Below, piece after piece: positions 21,737-34,764 of a stretch of DNA of 64,000 nucleotides (position 1 is the stretch's first letter; each line of letters opens with the position of its first letter). The stretch is taken from the NCBI GenBank assembly GCA_036785325.1, contig JAXIVH010000017.1:1685785-1749784 (forward strand), in the 5' to 3' direction. Origin of the DNA: Urophycis tenuis (lineage: Eukaryota > Chordata > Actinopteri > Gadiformes > Phycidae). Both the position numbers and the translations under genes were made by a program. The notes under the pieces were generated by a model that saw nothing but the letters and a program-made list of their open reading frames with translations, made no database searches and was not told the origin of the DNA.

Positions 21737-21830
21737 CGACCATCACCGTGGTGATGCTCTGTGACGGGTCGAAGGAACACTTCCCTCGGCCGTCCTCCGC
21801 CCGGCCCTCAAGCACAAAGTCAGCGATCGA
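21737..21830 (-). CDS. sema4d: sema4d coding exon 5: sema domain
   Basis: Encodes residues 136-166: the GRAEDGRGKCSFDP motif (semaphorin consensus G-G-CP/SFDP) followed by TTVMV. Acceptor CCCCGCAG|TCG, donor GTCG|GTGAGT, leaving in phase 1. A run of about 31 G on the plus strand sits 30-60 bases inside the downstream intron. Confidence 0.95.
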
Positions 21831-21974
21831 CTGCGGGGGAACGGAAAAGGGTTCAAGCACACGCACCGTTGCGCCGTTTGCATAGCCTCATAGCATCGTA
21901 GCATCATAACATCATAACGCGCGCATCATAGCATTCTGTGATATTTTACGAAGGACCGTTTCAAATATGGATCA

Positions 21975-22140
21975 GGGGGTCAGGGTAATATACAGGTTCT
22001 GGGGTTCCGACACCCATCCAAAAAGGTACCAGGTTCGATCCCCCCCACGGTCTACCTGTAGGCTTCCCTGAGCAAGAAGCCCCTGCACCTGAATGCACCA
22101 CCAGCAGCTGTGGATGAGCTCGTGTGTGTGCTAAATACCG
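21975..22140 (+). mobile_element. tRNA-derived SINE, intron 4
   Basis: B-box GGTTCGATCCC followed by the teleost SINE body CTGTAGGCTTCCCTGAGCAA and a C-rich stretch; ends about 35 bases from coding exon 4. Confidence 0.6.
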
Positions 22141-22173
22141 AGTTAATGCGATGCTGAGTGACCAGTAGCTTAC

Positions 22174-22272
22174 CAGATAATCACACTGGGGCTGGAAGGC
22201 GTGCGTCCCGCACACGTACAGGTGCTCGTCGTTCAGCACCTGCAGCACCCGGATGTAGTTCAGGCAGTCCTT
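22174..22272 (-). CDS. sema4d: sema4d coding exon 4: sema domain
   Basis: Encodes residues 103-135, starting KDCLNYIRVLQ and continuing LYVCGTHAFQPQCDYL. This is one of the most conserved semaphorin signatures (C-NYIR ... CGT-AF-P-C) and holds three of the disulphide-forming cysteines. Acceptor TCCGCAG|AAG, donor CTG|GTAAGC; phase 0 at both ends. Confidence 0.97.
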
Positions 22273-22797
22273 CTGCGGACACACATCAGATCACATCACA
22301 TAATGACCATCAGCATTCACGTCATTGTGAACATTACAGTCGCATTGTGTGACATTTCACTTAGCTTGCGGTGTAAAAGGTACCTGGACCTTTCTGTAGA
22401 CACTGCTGATCGATAGCGATTTCCAATAATGTTACCAATAAAATAAATAATAAAATAATCAATAATAATAACCAATAAAATAAGAAATGTTGGCCAGCCC
22501 GTCCCTCTCTGTTTACAAGAACCATCACCATCTCCAAAAACCCCTCCCACTTACGCCAGCCAGCCAGCCAAGCTAGTTCATGTCACACAGTCGCACAGCT
22601 TGTGAAAAGTATGCTGCCTTTTAGTTATTTCAATTCTGAAAGTCTCCCGCCTACTAACTGGGTAGGGGTTCAATCTGACACATTGCACCTTTAAATGATC
22701 ATATCCCCATCTATTCCAACTTCTATTCCACTATTGAAGAATGGAAGAGTGATGGCGACTCCTCAAACCCAGGTGAACAGGAAGACGGCATGCTGAC

Positions 22798-22860
22798 CTC
22801 TTTGGATTTCCCCTTCAGGGTGCACATGTTCATGGGCGTGTCGGGGACCTTCCATTGCAC
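22798..22860 (-). CDS. sema4d: sema4d coding exon 3: sema domain
   Basis: A 63-base exon encoding 21 residues (82-102): VQWKVPD, then a Cys and the KGKSKE stretch that leads into the next exon's Cys. The pattern of a short exon with one Cys and a basic KGKSK run matches vertebrate Sema4D. Acceptor CCCGTAG|GTG, donor GAG|GTCAGC; phase 0 at both ends. Confidence 0.93.
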
Positions 22861-23083
22861 CTACGGGTGACGGAAGCAAAAGGTCATCAATAATAACAAC
22901 GCAAATACCCCGCAGGCACCAAAACCAGAAACCCACTCGCACATCATCCTTCTTACGTGTCGTTTACCTAACCTCCTGCTACCCCCACCCACCTACCCCT
23001 CGTCACAAGACATTCAAGTGTCCCAAAGGTTGGCGTGTGTGTGTATATATAGTTATTATGATGATGTATTATTTATGGCCCAC

Positions 23084-23229
23084 CTTGTTGTGTCGGACCG
23101 TCACGTTCCTCTTGCTCAGCTCGAAGATGGCCTCCCGTGCGCCCACGTATAGCGAGTCCCGCGTCTGGCTCAGCAGCAGCGTGGAGTAGTTGAACACGCC
23201 GGGCTCAGAGAACTCCAGCAGGTCCACGT
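23084..23229 (-). CDS. sema4d: sema4d coding exon 2: start of sema domain
   Basis: Encodes residues 33-81, including the class 4 motif block FNYSTLLLSQ followed by LYVGAREAIFEL, the first blade of the sema propeller. It carries potential N-glycosylation sites NYS and NVT. Acceptor CCCTGCAG|AC, donor AAG|GTGGGC; enters in phase 1 and leaves in phase 0. Confidence 0.95.
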
Positions 23230-23745
23230 CTGCAGGGAGCCGAGAAACGCACGGTTGATCGTGAGTGACGCTGTGGAGCGGAACTCGTGTGGTGTAGTAC
23301 AAACTTTAAGGCTCCCCTTAAGGTCACTGTATGAGGAGTTAGACAGTGTACCGTCTATGTGGGCTATCGTGAGAGGAGACACTGTATAAGATCAGGGCTA
23401 TGCCTGAATAGAAAATCCCCTTGATTTAAATCTTTGATTATTTACAACTTCAGACCTAAGGCATTAAGTCTTACGTTAAGTCCTAGTGCTTAAGTATTTG
23501 TAAAAATCTTCTTATTCTTCATCTTTGGTAAAACACGAAAAAAGAAGAACAGCCATATTAAATGTAGTAGAAAAGGCGTAGTATTGGACGCTACCATTTT
23601 ATTGAGTCCATGTCTTGGATATTACCGAGTCCCAACTTTAGCTACTTGTTAGCTATGCTGATGGAGGAGTTGGCCATTCTTGCGAGTGTATCTTTAGGTC
23701 CCACCGTGTGTAACTATGTATACTATCTAAGGCCTCATCGAGAAC

Positions 23746-23784
<39 letters not shown>

Positions 23785-23987
23785 TGTGTGTGTGTGTGTG
23801 TGTCTCGCCGCCAGGTGCAAGGCAGCTCAGGTTGCGCCTGAACAGAAACGGCACGTCGACCAAAACCAAACACCTGCGCCTAACGCCTCAATGGATGAGT
23901 GAGACAGTAGAAAAGGCACTTTGCCTCAGAGTGTGTGTGTGTGTGTGTGTGTGGTGTGAGAGAGAGAAGAAAAGGCACTTTGCTTCA

Positions 23988-24032
<45 letters not shown>

Positions 24033-24572
24033 TGTCTGTGTATCTGTGTGTGCGCGCGGGTGCGTGGTTGAGCGACTTTGGTTGCTGTTTTCACTTCAAC
24101 AAGAAAACAGAAAACAAAGCCTCTGCGTTGAAAGTTTCGAGCAGGAAGTAGAGTATCGGTGTAACAGAACAGACAAGATATTCTGCGCATTGAAAAAATT
24201 CAAAAACAATACAGGCATGCGCATATACAGTTACAGTTTCAGTATACAGATACAGTAGCCAGTATATAATGGTCGATGAGGTACCATCCGTGTAAATACA
24301 AATATATTTAAATGTATATAAGGTTACAATGATTATGCTATTACTGATTACCTGGTAACAATAATCTATTCTAACCACACCTTGAAATAAGTAAGTAAAC
24401 TAGTCCTAAAACTATTGAGATTCTCCTTCATAAATAGTGATTTGATGACATTTTGACACTTTGTCATCCCCCAACAATCATTTTCATGTCAAGGACCATC
24501 TTAGGTAGGTGATGAAAATGAGAAAGATAGCATATGCAATGTGAATAACAATAACGCTAAATGTGATTTATA

Positions 24573-24690
24573 TAGGGCTTGTACATCAGAATGCATCATG
24601 GGAAATCTTTTGTCGGGCAAAACTCCCATAGTTTTTTGAGAGTACTCAAGAGAGTTGCAGTATACGTAAAGATACGGTACCCCAACAGGC
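24573..24690 (+). mobile_element. Partial TAGGGCTTGT MITE, intron 1 of coding part
   Basis: Shares TAGGGCTTGTACATCAGAAT and several downstream blocks with the element at 16,872; truncated. Confidence 0.5.
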
Positions 24691-24863
24691 ACAAGGCCAC
24701 AACAATTCTACTCTGCCCTCGTCATAGCCCACCCCCCCAAAGAAACCTCGCTGGAAACCGTAACCAAACAACGAGACGAAGCGAAGAAAAAAAAAAAAAA
24801 ACGAAAAAGGGTTAGCAAAGAAAAAAAAAAAAAAAAAAAAAAGGCGGTTTGTTGTTGCGTTAC

Positions 24864-24997
24864 CATGGTGCTTCCAGGTGGTGCGGGGGCCGTTGTGGGG
24901 CCCCTGGGTGGAGACCTCCAACAGGAGACCCAGGAACACGCCCAGCACTCCCAGGCCCATGTTGGACTCTGCTAGCCTGGACACCGTCAGGTTTCCT
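24864..24997 (-). CDS. sema4d: sema4d coding exon 1: start codon and signal peptide
   Basis: The ATG is at 24,960-24,958 in a strong context (A at -3, G at +4). It opens MGLGVLGVFLGLLLEVSTQG, a typical short secretory signal sequence, and the exon encodes residues 1-32 before the donor CATG|GTAACG. This start is chosen because it puts the hydrophobic stretch at the very N-terminus, as in other semaphorins. The acceptor is unusual: CAG is preceded directly by about 19 TG repeats instead of a normal pyrimidine tract. A second AG two bases downstream could also be used without altering the protein. Confidence 0.88.
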
Positions 24998-25000
24998 CTG

Positions 25001-25002
<2 letters not shown>

Positions 25003-25040
<38 letters not shown>
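25003..25040 (-). promoter_or_regulatory. (TG)19 tract abutting the splice acceptor of the start-codon exon
   Basis: On the sense strand about 38 bases of TG repeat run to within five bases of the exon, followed only by GGCAG. It replaces the pyrimidine tract. UG repeats are the known binding sequence of TDP-43. Confidence 0.7.
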
Positions 25041-25043
<3 letters not shown>

Positions 25044-27030
25044 TACACAAAGAGAGCGCACATGAACACCTATGAACACATGACGGGATATTCCACCTTT
25101 TGGTTTGATTGTTTTTGGCAGCCGTCGAGGCCTGAAATGGCCGATTCCATCGCGATAAGGCGCGAGCTGAGGCTGACGGACACCCAAAGATCTTTGTTTT
25201 CTGTTCTTACGTTTCTGTTTCGCTTTAGTCAGGAACTCGGTCGGCAGCGAACCAAAAGAAAACTCATAAAAGCGTTGCAAAAACACGAGGCAGGGCGGGG
25301 GAACGAACGCCGCGGATGAAACATTAAACTCCTCTCCTCCTCCTCCTGCGCAAAAAAGTGACTCAAGGTCTAAATGGGTCACCTGAAAAATCACCGGCTG
25401 ATCCTAATCAAATTAATATATGGACGTGACTCAGCCTCTCCCCCCCCCCCCCCCCCGCCGCCCCCCGCGGCTCGTTAGGACCACCGAGAAACACACTCCC
25501 GGGTTACGCGCAGTGGAACACGGACACACGCCCTGTGGTCCACATGAAAGACATTTAAAAAAAAATAAAATGTGTTTGCAAGAGAACCTGAACGGTCATT
25601 GATAAGCCAAGCAGCCCCAAACCCATTGCTGGAGGACAGTGTGTGAACGCTCAGGGAAAACAAAGCTCTATTTCGATAATTAAAAAGAAAATGGGGGAGG
25701 AGTGGAGGGGGGGGTGGGGGGGAAGGAACAAGATGCTCTGAGAAACCACCGTGGTAAAAAAAAAACAAAAAAAAAACAATCAGGTAAAAAAAAAAAAAGT
25801 CAAGACACGCTCGACACGTCTAGCATCCGTTCACAGGAAGTCGGCGACACAAGACGCCTCGGAATGCAGACGGACCGATTTTGGGCCGGTGACAGGCGGT
25901 AATTGGCATCTTCCGTGACACGTAGTAGATGAGGCTCGAGAGAGAGAGAGAGAGAGAGAGAGGGCGTGACCTTTACAGACGAACGCAAAGCATTAAGGGC
26001 GCTGGGGTTGGGGGGGGGAGGGGGGGAGGGGGGGGGCAAAGCAGTGAGGAGACTTGTGCAGTCTCCTTGAGATGGGGGTAAGGGTGGTGGTGGTGGTGGT
26101 GGTGGTGGCGGCGGTGACAGGCCTGATAACCACCAGCTCTTATCGGACGCAGTGCTCCACCACGCGGGTCGATGGACAGAACGTTGTTGGCCGTCGACAG
26201 TTCTGTCCACACAGATTCACTGCGTGGACAGTGAGCCTATCAAAGGCAAACCAGGAAGCTATGAGTCACATGGAACTTCTGTCAAAAGACAAATACCCAA
26301 ACCATGCATCACATACAGACAGGGGTGATGACTCATTACATAGGCATTAGGTGAGTAGTATGGCCAATGGATGGACTTTTGACACGAATATATGGATGGT
26401 ATGGGATATTTTTGTCGTTTTCGGCAAACAAACTAAAATTAATAACATTTATGAAAATACATTGGTACGAAACAAAGCAGCACTACAACCAGGCCACGTG
26501 AAAATCAATTTTTTGCTCAGCCAAATTGTATGCAATGAGGATAAGTCAAATATCTTTGGGGGATTTGGGACTTTATATTTTGACCAGGTCCTCCCAACAA
26601 GCATTCGCTTGTTCTGGGCGTCAGCTACATAATCAGCCCCCAAAAACGGCATCAGGCCTTTCAGCCTAAGACGAACGCTGGACCAAATATTTTAAAACCT
26701 CTCCTTCAGTTTCTCTCCCCCTTGGCTTCTCTCAGCACCACATTTGTGCAGGGCACAACACTGGCTGTAATGCGGTAAAAAAACCCAAATGGGAAATGTC
26801 TCAAAAATCAGTTTAAAAAGGCCGTCGAGCATAGAAAGGGTCATTGTGAGATTGACGGTTGTTTGTCCTGCGGTCTTGTGTAACGTTGTTATTCAGATGT
26901 GAATGCCATTAGGTAAACAATGTAAGAGGGGATCCGGTGGCCTAATACAATTGTGAGAGGATGCTCTGCCTTCCCCTCATCCGATCACGCCAAGCAGTGG
27001 GCAGCCGGGGAGAAGGTGCTCTGAGGAAGA

Positions 27031-27425
27031 GTCTCTCTCCCTCGCTAACTCTAGCTTTCTCTCGCTAACCCTAGCTCTCTCTCGCTAACGCTAGCTAGCT
27101 CTCTCTCGCCAACGCTAGCCTCTCTCTCGCTAACGCTAACTCTCTCTCGCTAACTCTAGCTCTAACTCTAGCTCTCTCTCGCTAACTCTAGCTCTCTCTC
27201 GCCAACGCTAACTCTCTCGCTAACTCTAGCTCTCTCTCGCCAACTCTAACTCTCTCTCGCTAACTCTAGCTCTCTCTCGCTAACCCTAGCTCTCTCTCGC
27301 CAACGCTAGCTAGCTCTCTCTCGCTAACTCTAGCTCTCTCTCGCTAACACTAGCTCTCTCTCGCTAACGCTAGCTCTCTCTCGCTAACGCTAGCTCTCTC
27401 TCTCGCTAACCCTAGCTTTCTCTCT
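27031..27425 (+). repeat. 20-bp minisatellite
   Basis: About 19 units of GCTAACTCTAGCTCTCTCTC with CCC/ACG/ACT variants; it merges with a short CT run at the right end. Confidence 0.9.
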
Positions 27426-27855
27426 CTATATATCATCAATTATACGAAGGATAATTTATTTATTTTGTATGGATTGTATAGATCTAATAATCAATCAAAT
27501 AACTGCTCCCATCCATCAACATTGATTGGTTCACCTACAAACAACACTGCGGCACTGTGGACGGCGGCCGTCCTCTCCTTGCATGCGTGTGAGCTTTACG
27601 TGTGAACGAAAGCACTTGTGGATTAGTGCGCTGGGACAGTGCATTCACTGCACAGGGGGGCAGGGGGGGGTCACAGAAAGGAAGGTGCAGCCTTTTGTGC
27701 CAGCAGGCAAAAGTGTGGCTCTCACCTCCGACATTAGAAAGGAAAAACGATAAGGAGGGCTGGAACCGGTTCTACCGGTACTGCAAAGCCCCTGCGAAAC
27801 CCAATAACCCCGCGGCGAGTCGTCTCACTACGGCGCCCGGGCCGGGCTCGCACGT

Positions 27856-28025
<170 letters not shown>

Positions 28026-28689
28026 GCCGGATCCCTCTTTGGAAAATAAAATAAAATTAGAGGTTATAAAAACTAATATCACAAAAAAATGCTAAACCTT
28101 TCCGCGGTCACCTCATTATTTTAGCATAGCGAGGAGAGAAGCGCGCGTTTCCGATTTCTGTAAAAGAACAGAAGGACACCTCAGCTGAAACACTGCCGTC
28201 ATTGTCATCCGGAGGGAGGCGTTGTTGCGGCGACCGCAGCACACCACAGAACAGTTTGGGGTTCCACCACAGAACACTTTGGGGTTCCACACAGCCCATT
28301 CATCGTCACGTCAACGTCCTTTAGCGGTTTGTTTGTTTTTTTTGGGGGGGCCCACCGCATAGATAACATAAACCGCCCTGAATCACAAGACCGCATAAAT
28401 CACCGGCCGCCACCCGGCTGAGTGACCCAGTGACACCATTAGAGAGGGTCAGCGCCGCCACGGCCTGCTAATGAGATGGCCCAGCATGCAACGCTTCCGA
28501 TGTGAAAGATCCCCGGCGGACGATCGATGACAGCGATGCCGTGGCCGGAGGGGCCGGGGGGGGGTGGCTGGGGGGGGAACCTGACAAACACAGATTGAAT
28601 ATTGATCGGTCTGTAAAAGAGAAGCCGGGCAGACCTTCAGGGGGGGGGGGAACCGCAGCGCCGATGCGGATCATCAATACCGGGGGACC

Positions 28690-28960
28690 GATACACACCG
28701 AATGGTGAAATACAGTTTTGTATTTTTACAGCTGAATTTTACTTTTTTTTATTTATTTTTTACAAATTGTAAAAAAAAAAAAAACTATGTAAAAATATAT
28801 ATATTTGTAAAAAAAATACTTGTAAAAAAAAAAAAACTAAAAACTAATGTTTTTACAAATAGTTTTTCACCAAACACAACACTTGGTGAATTACTGTTTG
28901 TAAAAAAACTATTTGTAAAATACCATTGATAAAATACAGTTGGTAAAACACAAACAGTAT
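28690..28960. repeat. AT-rich foldback with TTTGTAAAA units
   Basis: Many copies of TTTGTAAAA and its complement in both orientations. The centre TTCACCAA-N9-TTGGTGAA is a perfect 8-bp-arm hairpin extended imperfectly on both sides. Confidence 0.7.
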
Positions 28961-29570
28961 TTTAACAACTCGCCGTTCGTCCGGGAATCCAGAGCCGACC
29001 CGAGCTGAATTCAGAGCAACTTTACAACTCTAGCCGGCTACTTTTCCCCCCCCTCCCCTCCAAAGAAGAAGCAGGTCAGCTACATAAGAAGCCATTGTTA
29101 CCCCGGCAACAAGGGCAATCTCCACTCTCTCTTCTAACCCTCCCTTTCTCTCCCCCTCCCCTCCCTCCCTCCCTCCCCCTCCTCCTCCTTCTCCTCCTCC
29201 TCCTCCCCCTCCTCCCCCTCCATCCGCATCATCACCGCAGCACAGCGAGGAGGACAATGGACAGAGAGCCGGGCTGGGAGCATGAGAATGAAAAGGAATG
29301 GAAAGACATCACTTCTCTCCCCCTGTCTCTCGCCGTCCGGTTCTTTTCCAGGCTTGCCAAGCTAAATGCCAGGCCGGCTTAGCCGCCAGCCAGCCAAGGC
29401 CTGGGGCACAAGGGGCTGCGCTTTAAGGACCACAAAAGGCCAAAAGGAGATGTAGATAGGAGCGTGTGCCAAGAGGAAAAGATCACCCATGTACACACAC
29501 ACACACACACACACTCCTAAATACCACAGCATATGTTGGGCATATGCCTCACGATGGGGCCTGCCTGTGT

Positions 29571-29574
29571 GTGA

Positions 29575-29622
<48 letters not shown>
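29571..29622 (+). repeat. (GT)n microsatellite
   Basis: About 25 units. Confidence 0.95.
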
Positions 29623-29624
<2 letters not shown>

Positions 29625-30120
29625 GTGAGTGAGTGACAGAAAATCCCTTTCAAATCGAACGTTAAACCCGTTGCAACCGTTCTAAACCTGTTGCAACAAA
29701 GTCAGAAAAAAAATGACCAAATGCTTGTGGACGCCTTTGACCCGTCTCTTTAAAAAAGAAAAAAAAAGAAGAAGAAGAAGCAGAGCAGAGCCCTTCCAGC
29801 CGGGCCACGGTCAGCCGCATGTGTAAAGAGCCCCGGCTGGCAGCCAGCCGACGCCGCTCAGATTTGGGGGCGTGGCCTGCTGCACACAGGGCCTGGGACA
29901 TTTAAGAGGGTAACCGTGCTGGCACGGCTCGTCTGTGAGCTCTTTGTGTGCCCCGCTCCCCCGCTCTGAGCTCCTCTGGCCGGGCAGGGAGGTTGACACC
30001 TGCTCCGGGCCCTGGAGCTGCAGCTCCGTGCTCCGGCTAACTGGGCACAAACACTGGCAGGCTGCCTGCCCTCGACAAGGGATGGAGGGGGTCTGTAAGG
30101 GGAGATTTTGTGTGTGTGTG

Positions 30121-30306
<186 letters not shown>

Positions 30307-30691
30307 AACCATGCATTTCAGCATGACTTCATATGGATACATAGGAGGCAAAATGCAAATACACTTTTTTTTTTTGTTGCAAGAAACACTGGGCTATCAA
30401 TTCACATCAGAAAGGAAATGAAGAGAATAGGATAATGACTCACCGATGTCGAAGGCTTAAAGTCTCACAATAAAATAAGAGCAATCATTTTCAAATACCT
30501 TCGCGGGCTCAAGTTACTTTGGTCGGCGGCGCGCCACGATCAAGATCAATGCACGCACACGCACACACACACACACACACACGCATCTCTATCACAGGAC
30601 CTCACCTCGGCAACAGCCCACATAAAATATAGCATATCCTTTGGAAAAATATAACACATACGGCTCATGTGTGTTATGTGAAGCCGACACC

Positions 30692-30724
30692 CAAAATAAA
30701 AGCGTGCCTGACGCTTTTATTTTG
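30692..30724. repeat. Perfect hairpin, 14-bp arms, 5-base loop
   Basis: CAAAATAAAAGCGT, loop GCCTG, ACGCTTTTATTTTG. AATAAA is present on both strands. Confidence 0.9.
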
Positions 30725-31244
30725 CGCCTGACGATTGACTCATCCGCTTCCTGAGTCAGGGCTGCATCTCCGCGTTCGGTCCACGGTCAAAGCAGTTAAT
30801 GTGACTCTTGGACCATTGACCATTACACCAAAGGAAGTGAGCTCCTGCATCCATAATTATACACTTCTGCACTTCTACTACTGCGAGGCTGTAGGCCTGA
30901 GACACATTCTCAACAAAATTGTGAGGATGTAGTTCCCTGCCAACGACACAGGGAGAATGACCAGCTGTTTCCACACAGAGTGAACTGGGACTCGACAGGA
31001 CATCGAGCAGATACCGGAGCAGACTCCCTCTCCACTCCCAGGCCCATTTATCTAGAGTCAGGGGGCAGACGTGCGTGCATGTGCATGTACATGTGTGTGT
31101 TGGGAGCGCAAGTGTGTGCATGCGTATGTTTGTTTGTGTGCGTGTGTGTGTGTTCGGAGGAGAGTTGGATTCCATTTGAAACGCAACACCGAGAGCACAG
31201 CAGAGTCCGGCTGCATGGCACTGTGTCGGGGACAGACGTGTCTT

Positions 31245-32108
31245 TTCTAGGGTTACCATTGAGCGGACACAGACCTCTCTTTCAAGGGTTAGCATCAAGA
31301 GGGGACAGACGCCTCTTCCGGGGTTAGCATCAAGAGGGGACAGATGTCTCCTTCAGGGTTAGCATCAAGAGGGGACAGACGTCTCTTCCAGGGTTAGCAT
31401 CAAGAGGGGACAGGCGTCTCTTTCAGGGTTAGCATGAAGAGGGGACAGACGTCTCTTCAGGATTAGCATGAGATGGGACAGATGTCTCTTCCAGGGTTAG
31501 CATCAAGAGGGGACAGGCGTCTCTTCCAGGGTTAGCATCAAGAGGGGACAGGCGTCTCTTCCAGGGTTAGCATCAAGAGGGGACAGATTTCGCTTTCAGG
31601 GTTAGCATTAAGAGGGGACAGACGTCTCTTCTAGGGTTAGCATCAAGAGGGACAGGCGTCTCTTCCAGGGTTAGCATCAAGAGGGGACAGGCGTCTCTTC
31701 CAGGGTTAGCATCAAGAGGGGACAGGCGTCTCTTCCAGGGTTAGCAATCAAGAGGGGACAGATGTCGCTTTCAGGGTTAGCATCAAGAGGGGACAGAGGT
31801 CTCTTCCAGGGTTAGCATCAAGAGGGGACAGGCGTCTCTTCCAGGGTTAGCATCAAGAGGGGACAGGCGTCTCTTCCAGGGTTAGCATCAAGAGGGGACA
31901 GGCGTCTCTTCCAGGTTAGCATCAAGAGGGGACGGATGTCGCTTTCAGGGTTAGCATCAAGAGGGGACAGAGGTCTCTTCCAGGGTTAGCATCAAGAGGG
32001 GGACAGGCGTCTCTTCCAGGGTTAGCATCAAGAGGGGACAGATGTCGCTTTCAGGGTTAGCATTAAGAGGGGACAGACGTCTCTTCAGGGTTAGCAACAA
32101 GAGGGGAC
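31245..32108 (+). repeat. 35-bp minisatellite, about 25 copies
   Basis: The unit GGTTAGCATCAAGAGGGGAC plus AGGCGTCTCTTCCAG is 35 bp. Variants with GATGTCGCTTTC recur every 175 bp or so, suggesting a five-unit higher-order repeat. Confidence 0.92.
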
Positions 32109-32695
32109 ATTTTGGCTACAGATGAGACAGACACAGGATGTCACATGCTGCCGCCAAGAGTTCACCGCAAACTTGACTGGCCAGAAGTCCAACAGTGATA
32201 ATAGTAATAATGAAAAGCTTGTCTTAAAATGAGGCCATGGGGCCATCTGCATCAGTTTAGGGTGGATCATATGCATCGCATATTTTCTTCGCCTCCTTTC
32301 TTTTGTCCAATTCCCATCCAGGGAATCAGTCGTAACACACGCAAGTCACGTGTTGTGTCATGTTGGGGATGTAAAGAAAAGACAGACCGCCTTCGCCCTT
32401 CCTCAGCTAGGATAATATCCTCCAAGCCATACCGTAGAGGATATTAAAAAAAGATTTGAAATATGAACAATAAGGGACAACATAGCAGTGGGGGTACAAA
32501 TGATATTCTGAAGTTATTGCACGGTCTGTATAACTGTGCGTGTGTGTGTGTGGAAAGTGGTGAGAAACGTTTGCCCCCCCCCCATGAGAATAATCTCACA
32601 TTTCTGCACCAGCAAAAATCAAAGCGAGTGATAACTGCAAAGCCACATGTTGACAACTAAAAGGAGGGAAAAAACTACAGTCAACAGCTGCACAC

Positions 32696-32834
<139 letters not shown>

Positions 32835-34251
32835 CCCATCCTTCTGAAGCCATTATACAGCAACTGACAGACGAAAAGCATCTTGGAAGGCTACCAATAT
32901 TGAATCGAATTAAACACGCGTCTGTTCGACAACTATTACAAATCTCAACCATCGATCTCATGAGAACCTCCATTCCGTGCGCCTTTCTCAGCGTTCCCTC
33001 CCTCGGACCGGTCCTCTGGGGTTTTTTTTTTGGCCAAAGGGGCCGTAAAAAAAAGGCGGGAACCCTGTGAAGCCCTTTGCGGGGGGGCTCTGCGCGCATA
33101 AAACGCTTACCTCGGGTCGACCCGAGAACCCAAACAGAAGAACGGTTTGGCAAAACGCACGTTAATTTTAGGTTTCGGTTTTGGTTCCCCCTGCCCCCCC
33201 CCCTCCCGCCGCCCCCGCCGCCGCCGCCGCCGGCCTCCCTTTGGTTGAAATCATAAACGCCACGGCACCGGAGACAACCGGCTGTCAGGCCGTGATGGAG
33301 AGGGCTGGCGTGCGCGGGACGGCAACACACAACACACAACACACAACGCAACACAACAACAACAACAACAACAACAACACAACGGGGGACGTGAGATGGA
33401 AGCCCGGCTCTATAATCAACCCGCTTTGTTTTTTTTTTCGTGGGGGCCCCGAGTCTGGCCGACAGAGGGGAACCTCAGGGCGACCACAGCAACAGAAGAA
33501 GAAAAAAAGGAAAAGGCAAAAGAGCGGCCCGGTGCTGTATGAAGGGTATATTTAGTCACCGCCACGGCGGAGAGCTGCGCTGAAAAGTCCAAACGCGCCG
33601 TTCCCATCCCCCCCCCCCCCCCCCCCTCGGTGTCACATGGCCTTGGGAGATGTAAAATACACCCCCCCCCCAAAAAAAAAGTGCTATAAACATATAAACA
33701 TGAGTGCAAATAAGCGGCGCCACACGCACACGCATGCACAGGCGCATACACACACACACACAGGCGTGCACACAGGCGCGCACACACACACACACACACA
33801 CAGCTGTGTGGTGTAGCGCACACACCCCCCTCAATCCCTGGTCGTCACTCCGGTACGGTTAGGGCCCTAATTTAAAACACTTTTACAGCCTACTCCTACC
33901 CTTGATTAAAAGGTGGCGGGCGGAGAGACCTGCAGTGGGAGCGACGTGACGGAGGCCTCACAAGCCTCGGTGGAAAACCTGAAGCCCCGCCCAGAAGAGA
34001 TGGCAGTCAGCTGCTGCTGCTTAAAAACAGGACAGGAAACAACGCATAGGCCAAAGAAAACATATATATACTCCCAGTGTTGATGTAGACATTCGCAGGC
34101 ACGCATGCGCAGACACGCACACACACAGGCATAGTGAGACACACTTGCATGTAGACACACACACACACAATCTTGCTCACCGAAAGACCTTACCTAGACA
34201 CATACACACACACACTCACTGAGGAACACTTGCATGTAGACACATACACTC

Positions 34252-34287
<36 letters not shown>

Positions 34288-34764
34288 GCACGCACGCACG
34301 CACACACGCCGTATCACGCCAACTGTCACGGCGGCTCATTGCTCATAAATATCATCCCCTGCGAAAGAGGAAAAGGGAAGCGCCGAACGACAACGCGGAG
34401 CCCCCCCTGCTCCCGGTAGTTAAGACCTGGCACTTAACCGCAGCGTTTCCTTGAAGCTGCGGGGGTGACATTAAAGAGCCATCGGGGAGGTGCACTCCGG
34501 CAGCTATTTCAGGACTCCCGCGTTCCTCCCCAGAAAGCACGTGAATGCCTGCCTTGTGGGTCCTTCTTCTGTGGGTGGGGGGGGGGGGGGGGGGGGGACT
34601 GAAAGCGAGATTGCTGGTAATCCCTCTGAAAAGCAACAAGTCAAGGACAGGTGCTGGTGAGAGAGAGAGAGCGGAGAGGGCTTACATCGCCAGAGCGTCG
34701 GGTTTGGTTTACTTACTCTTTTTATCCCGCCGTTCATGGCTAATGTAAAGGGTAAAGGGGGGGG

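Noticed and set aside
33160..33420. CpG-rich patch as an alternative sema4d promoter
   Set aside because: The CpG comes mainly from a short GCC triplet run next to poly(C) and (AAC)n; no convincing first-exon donor on the minus strand.
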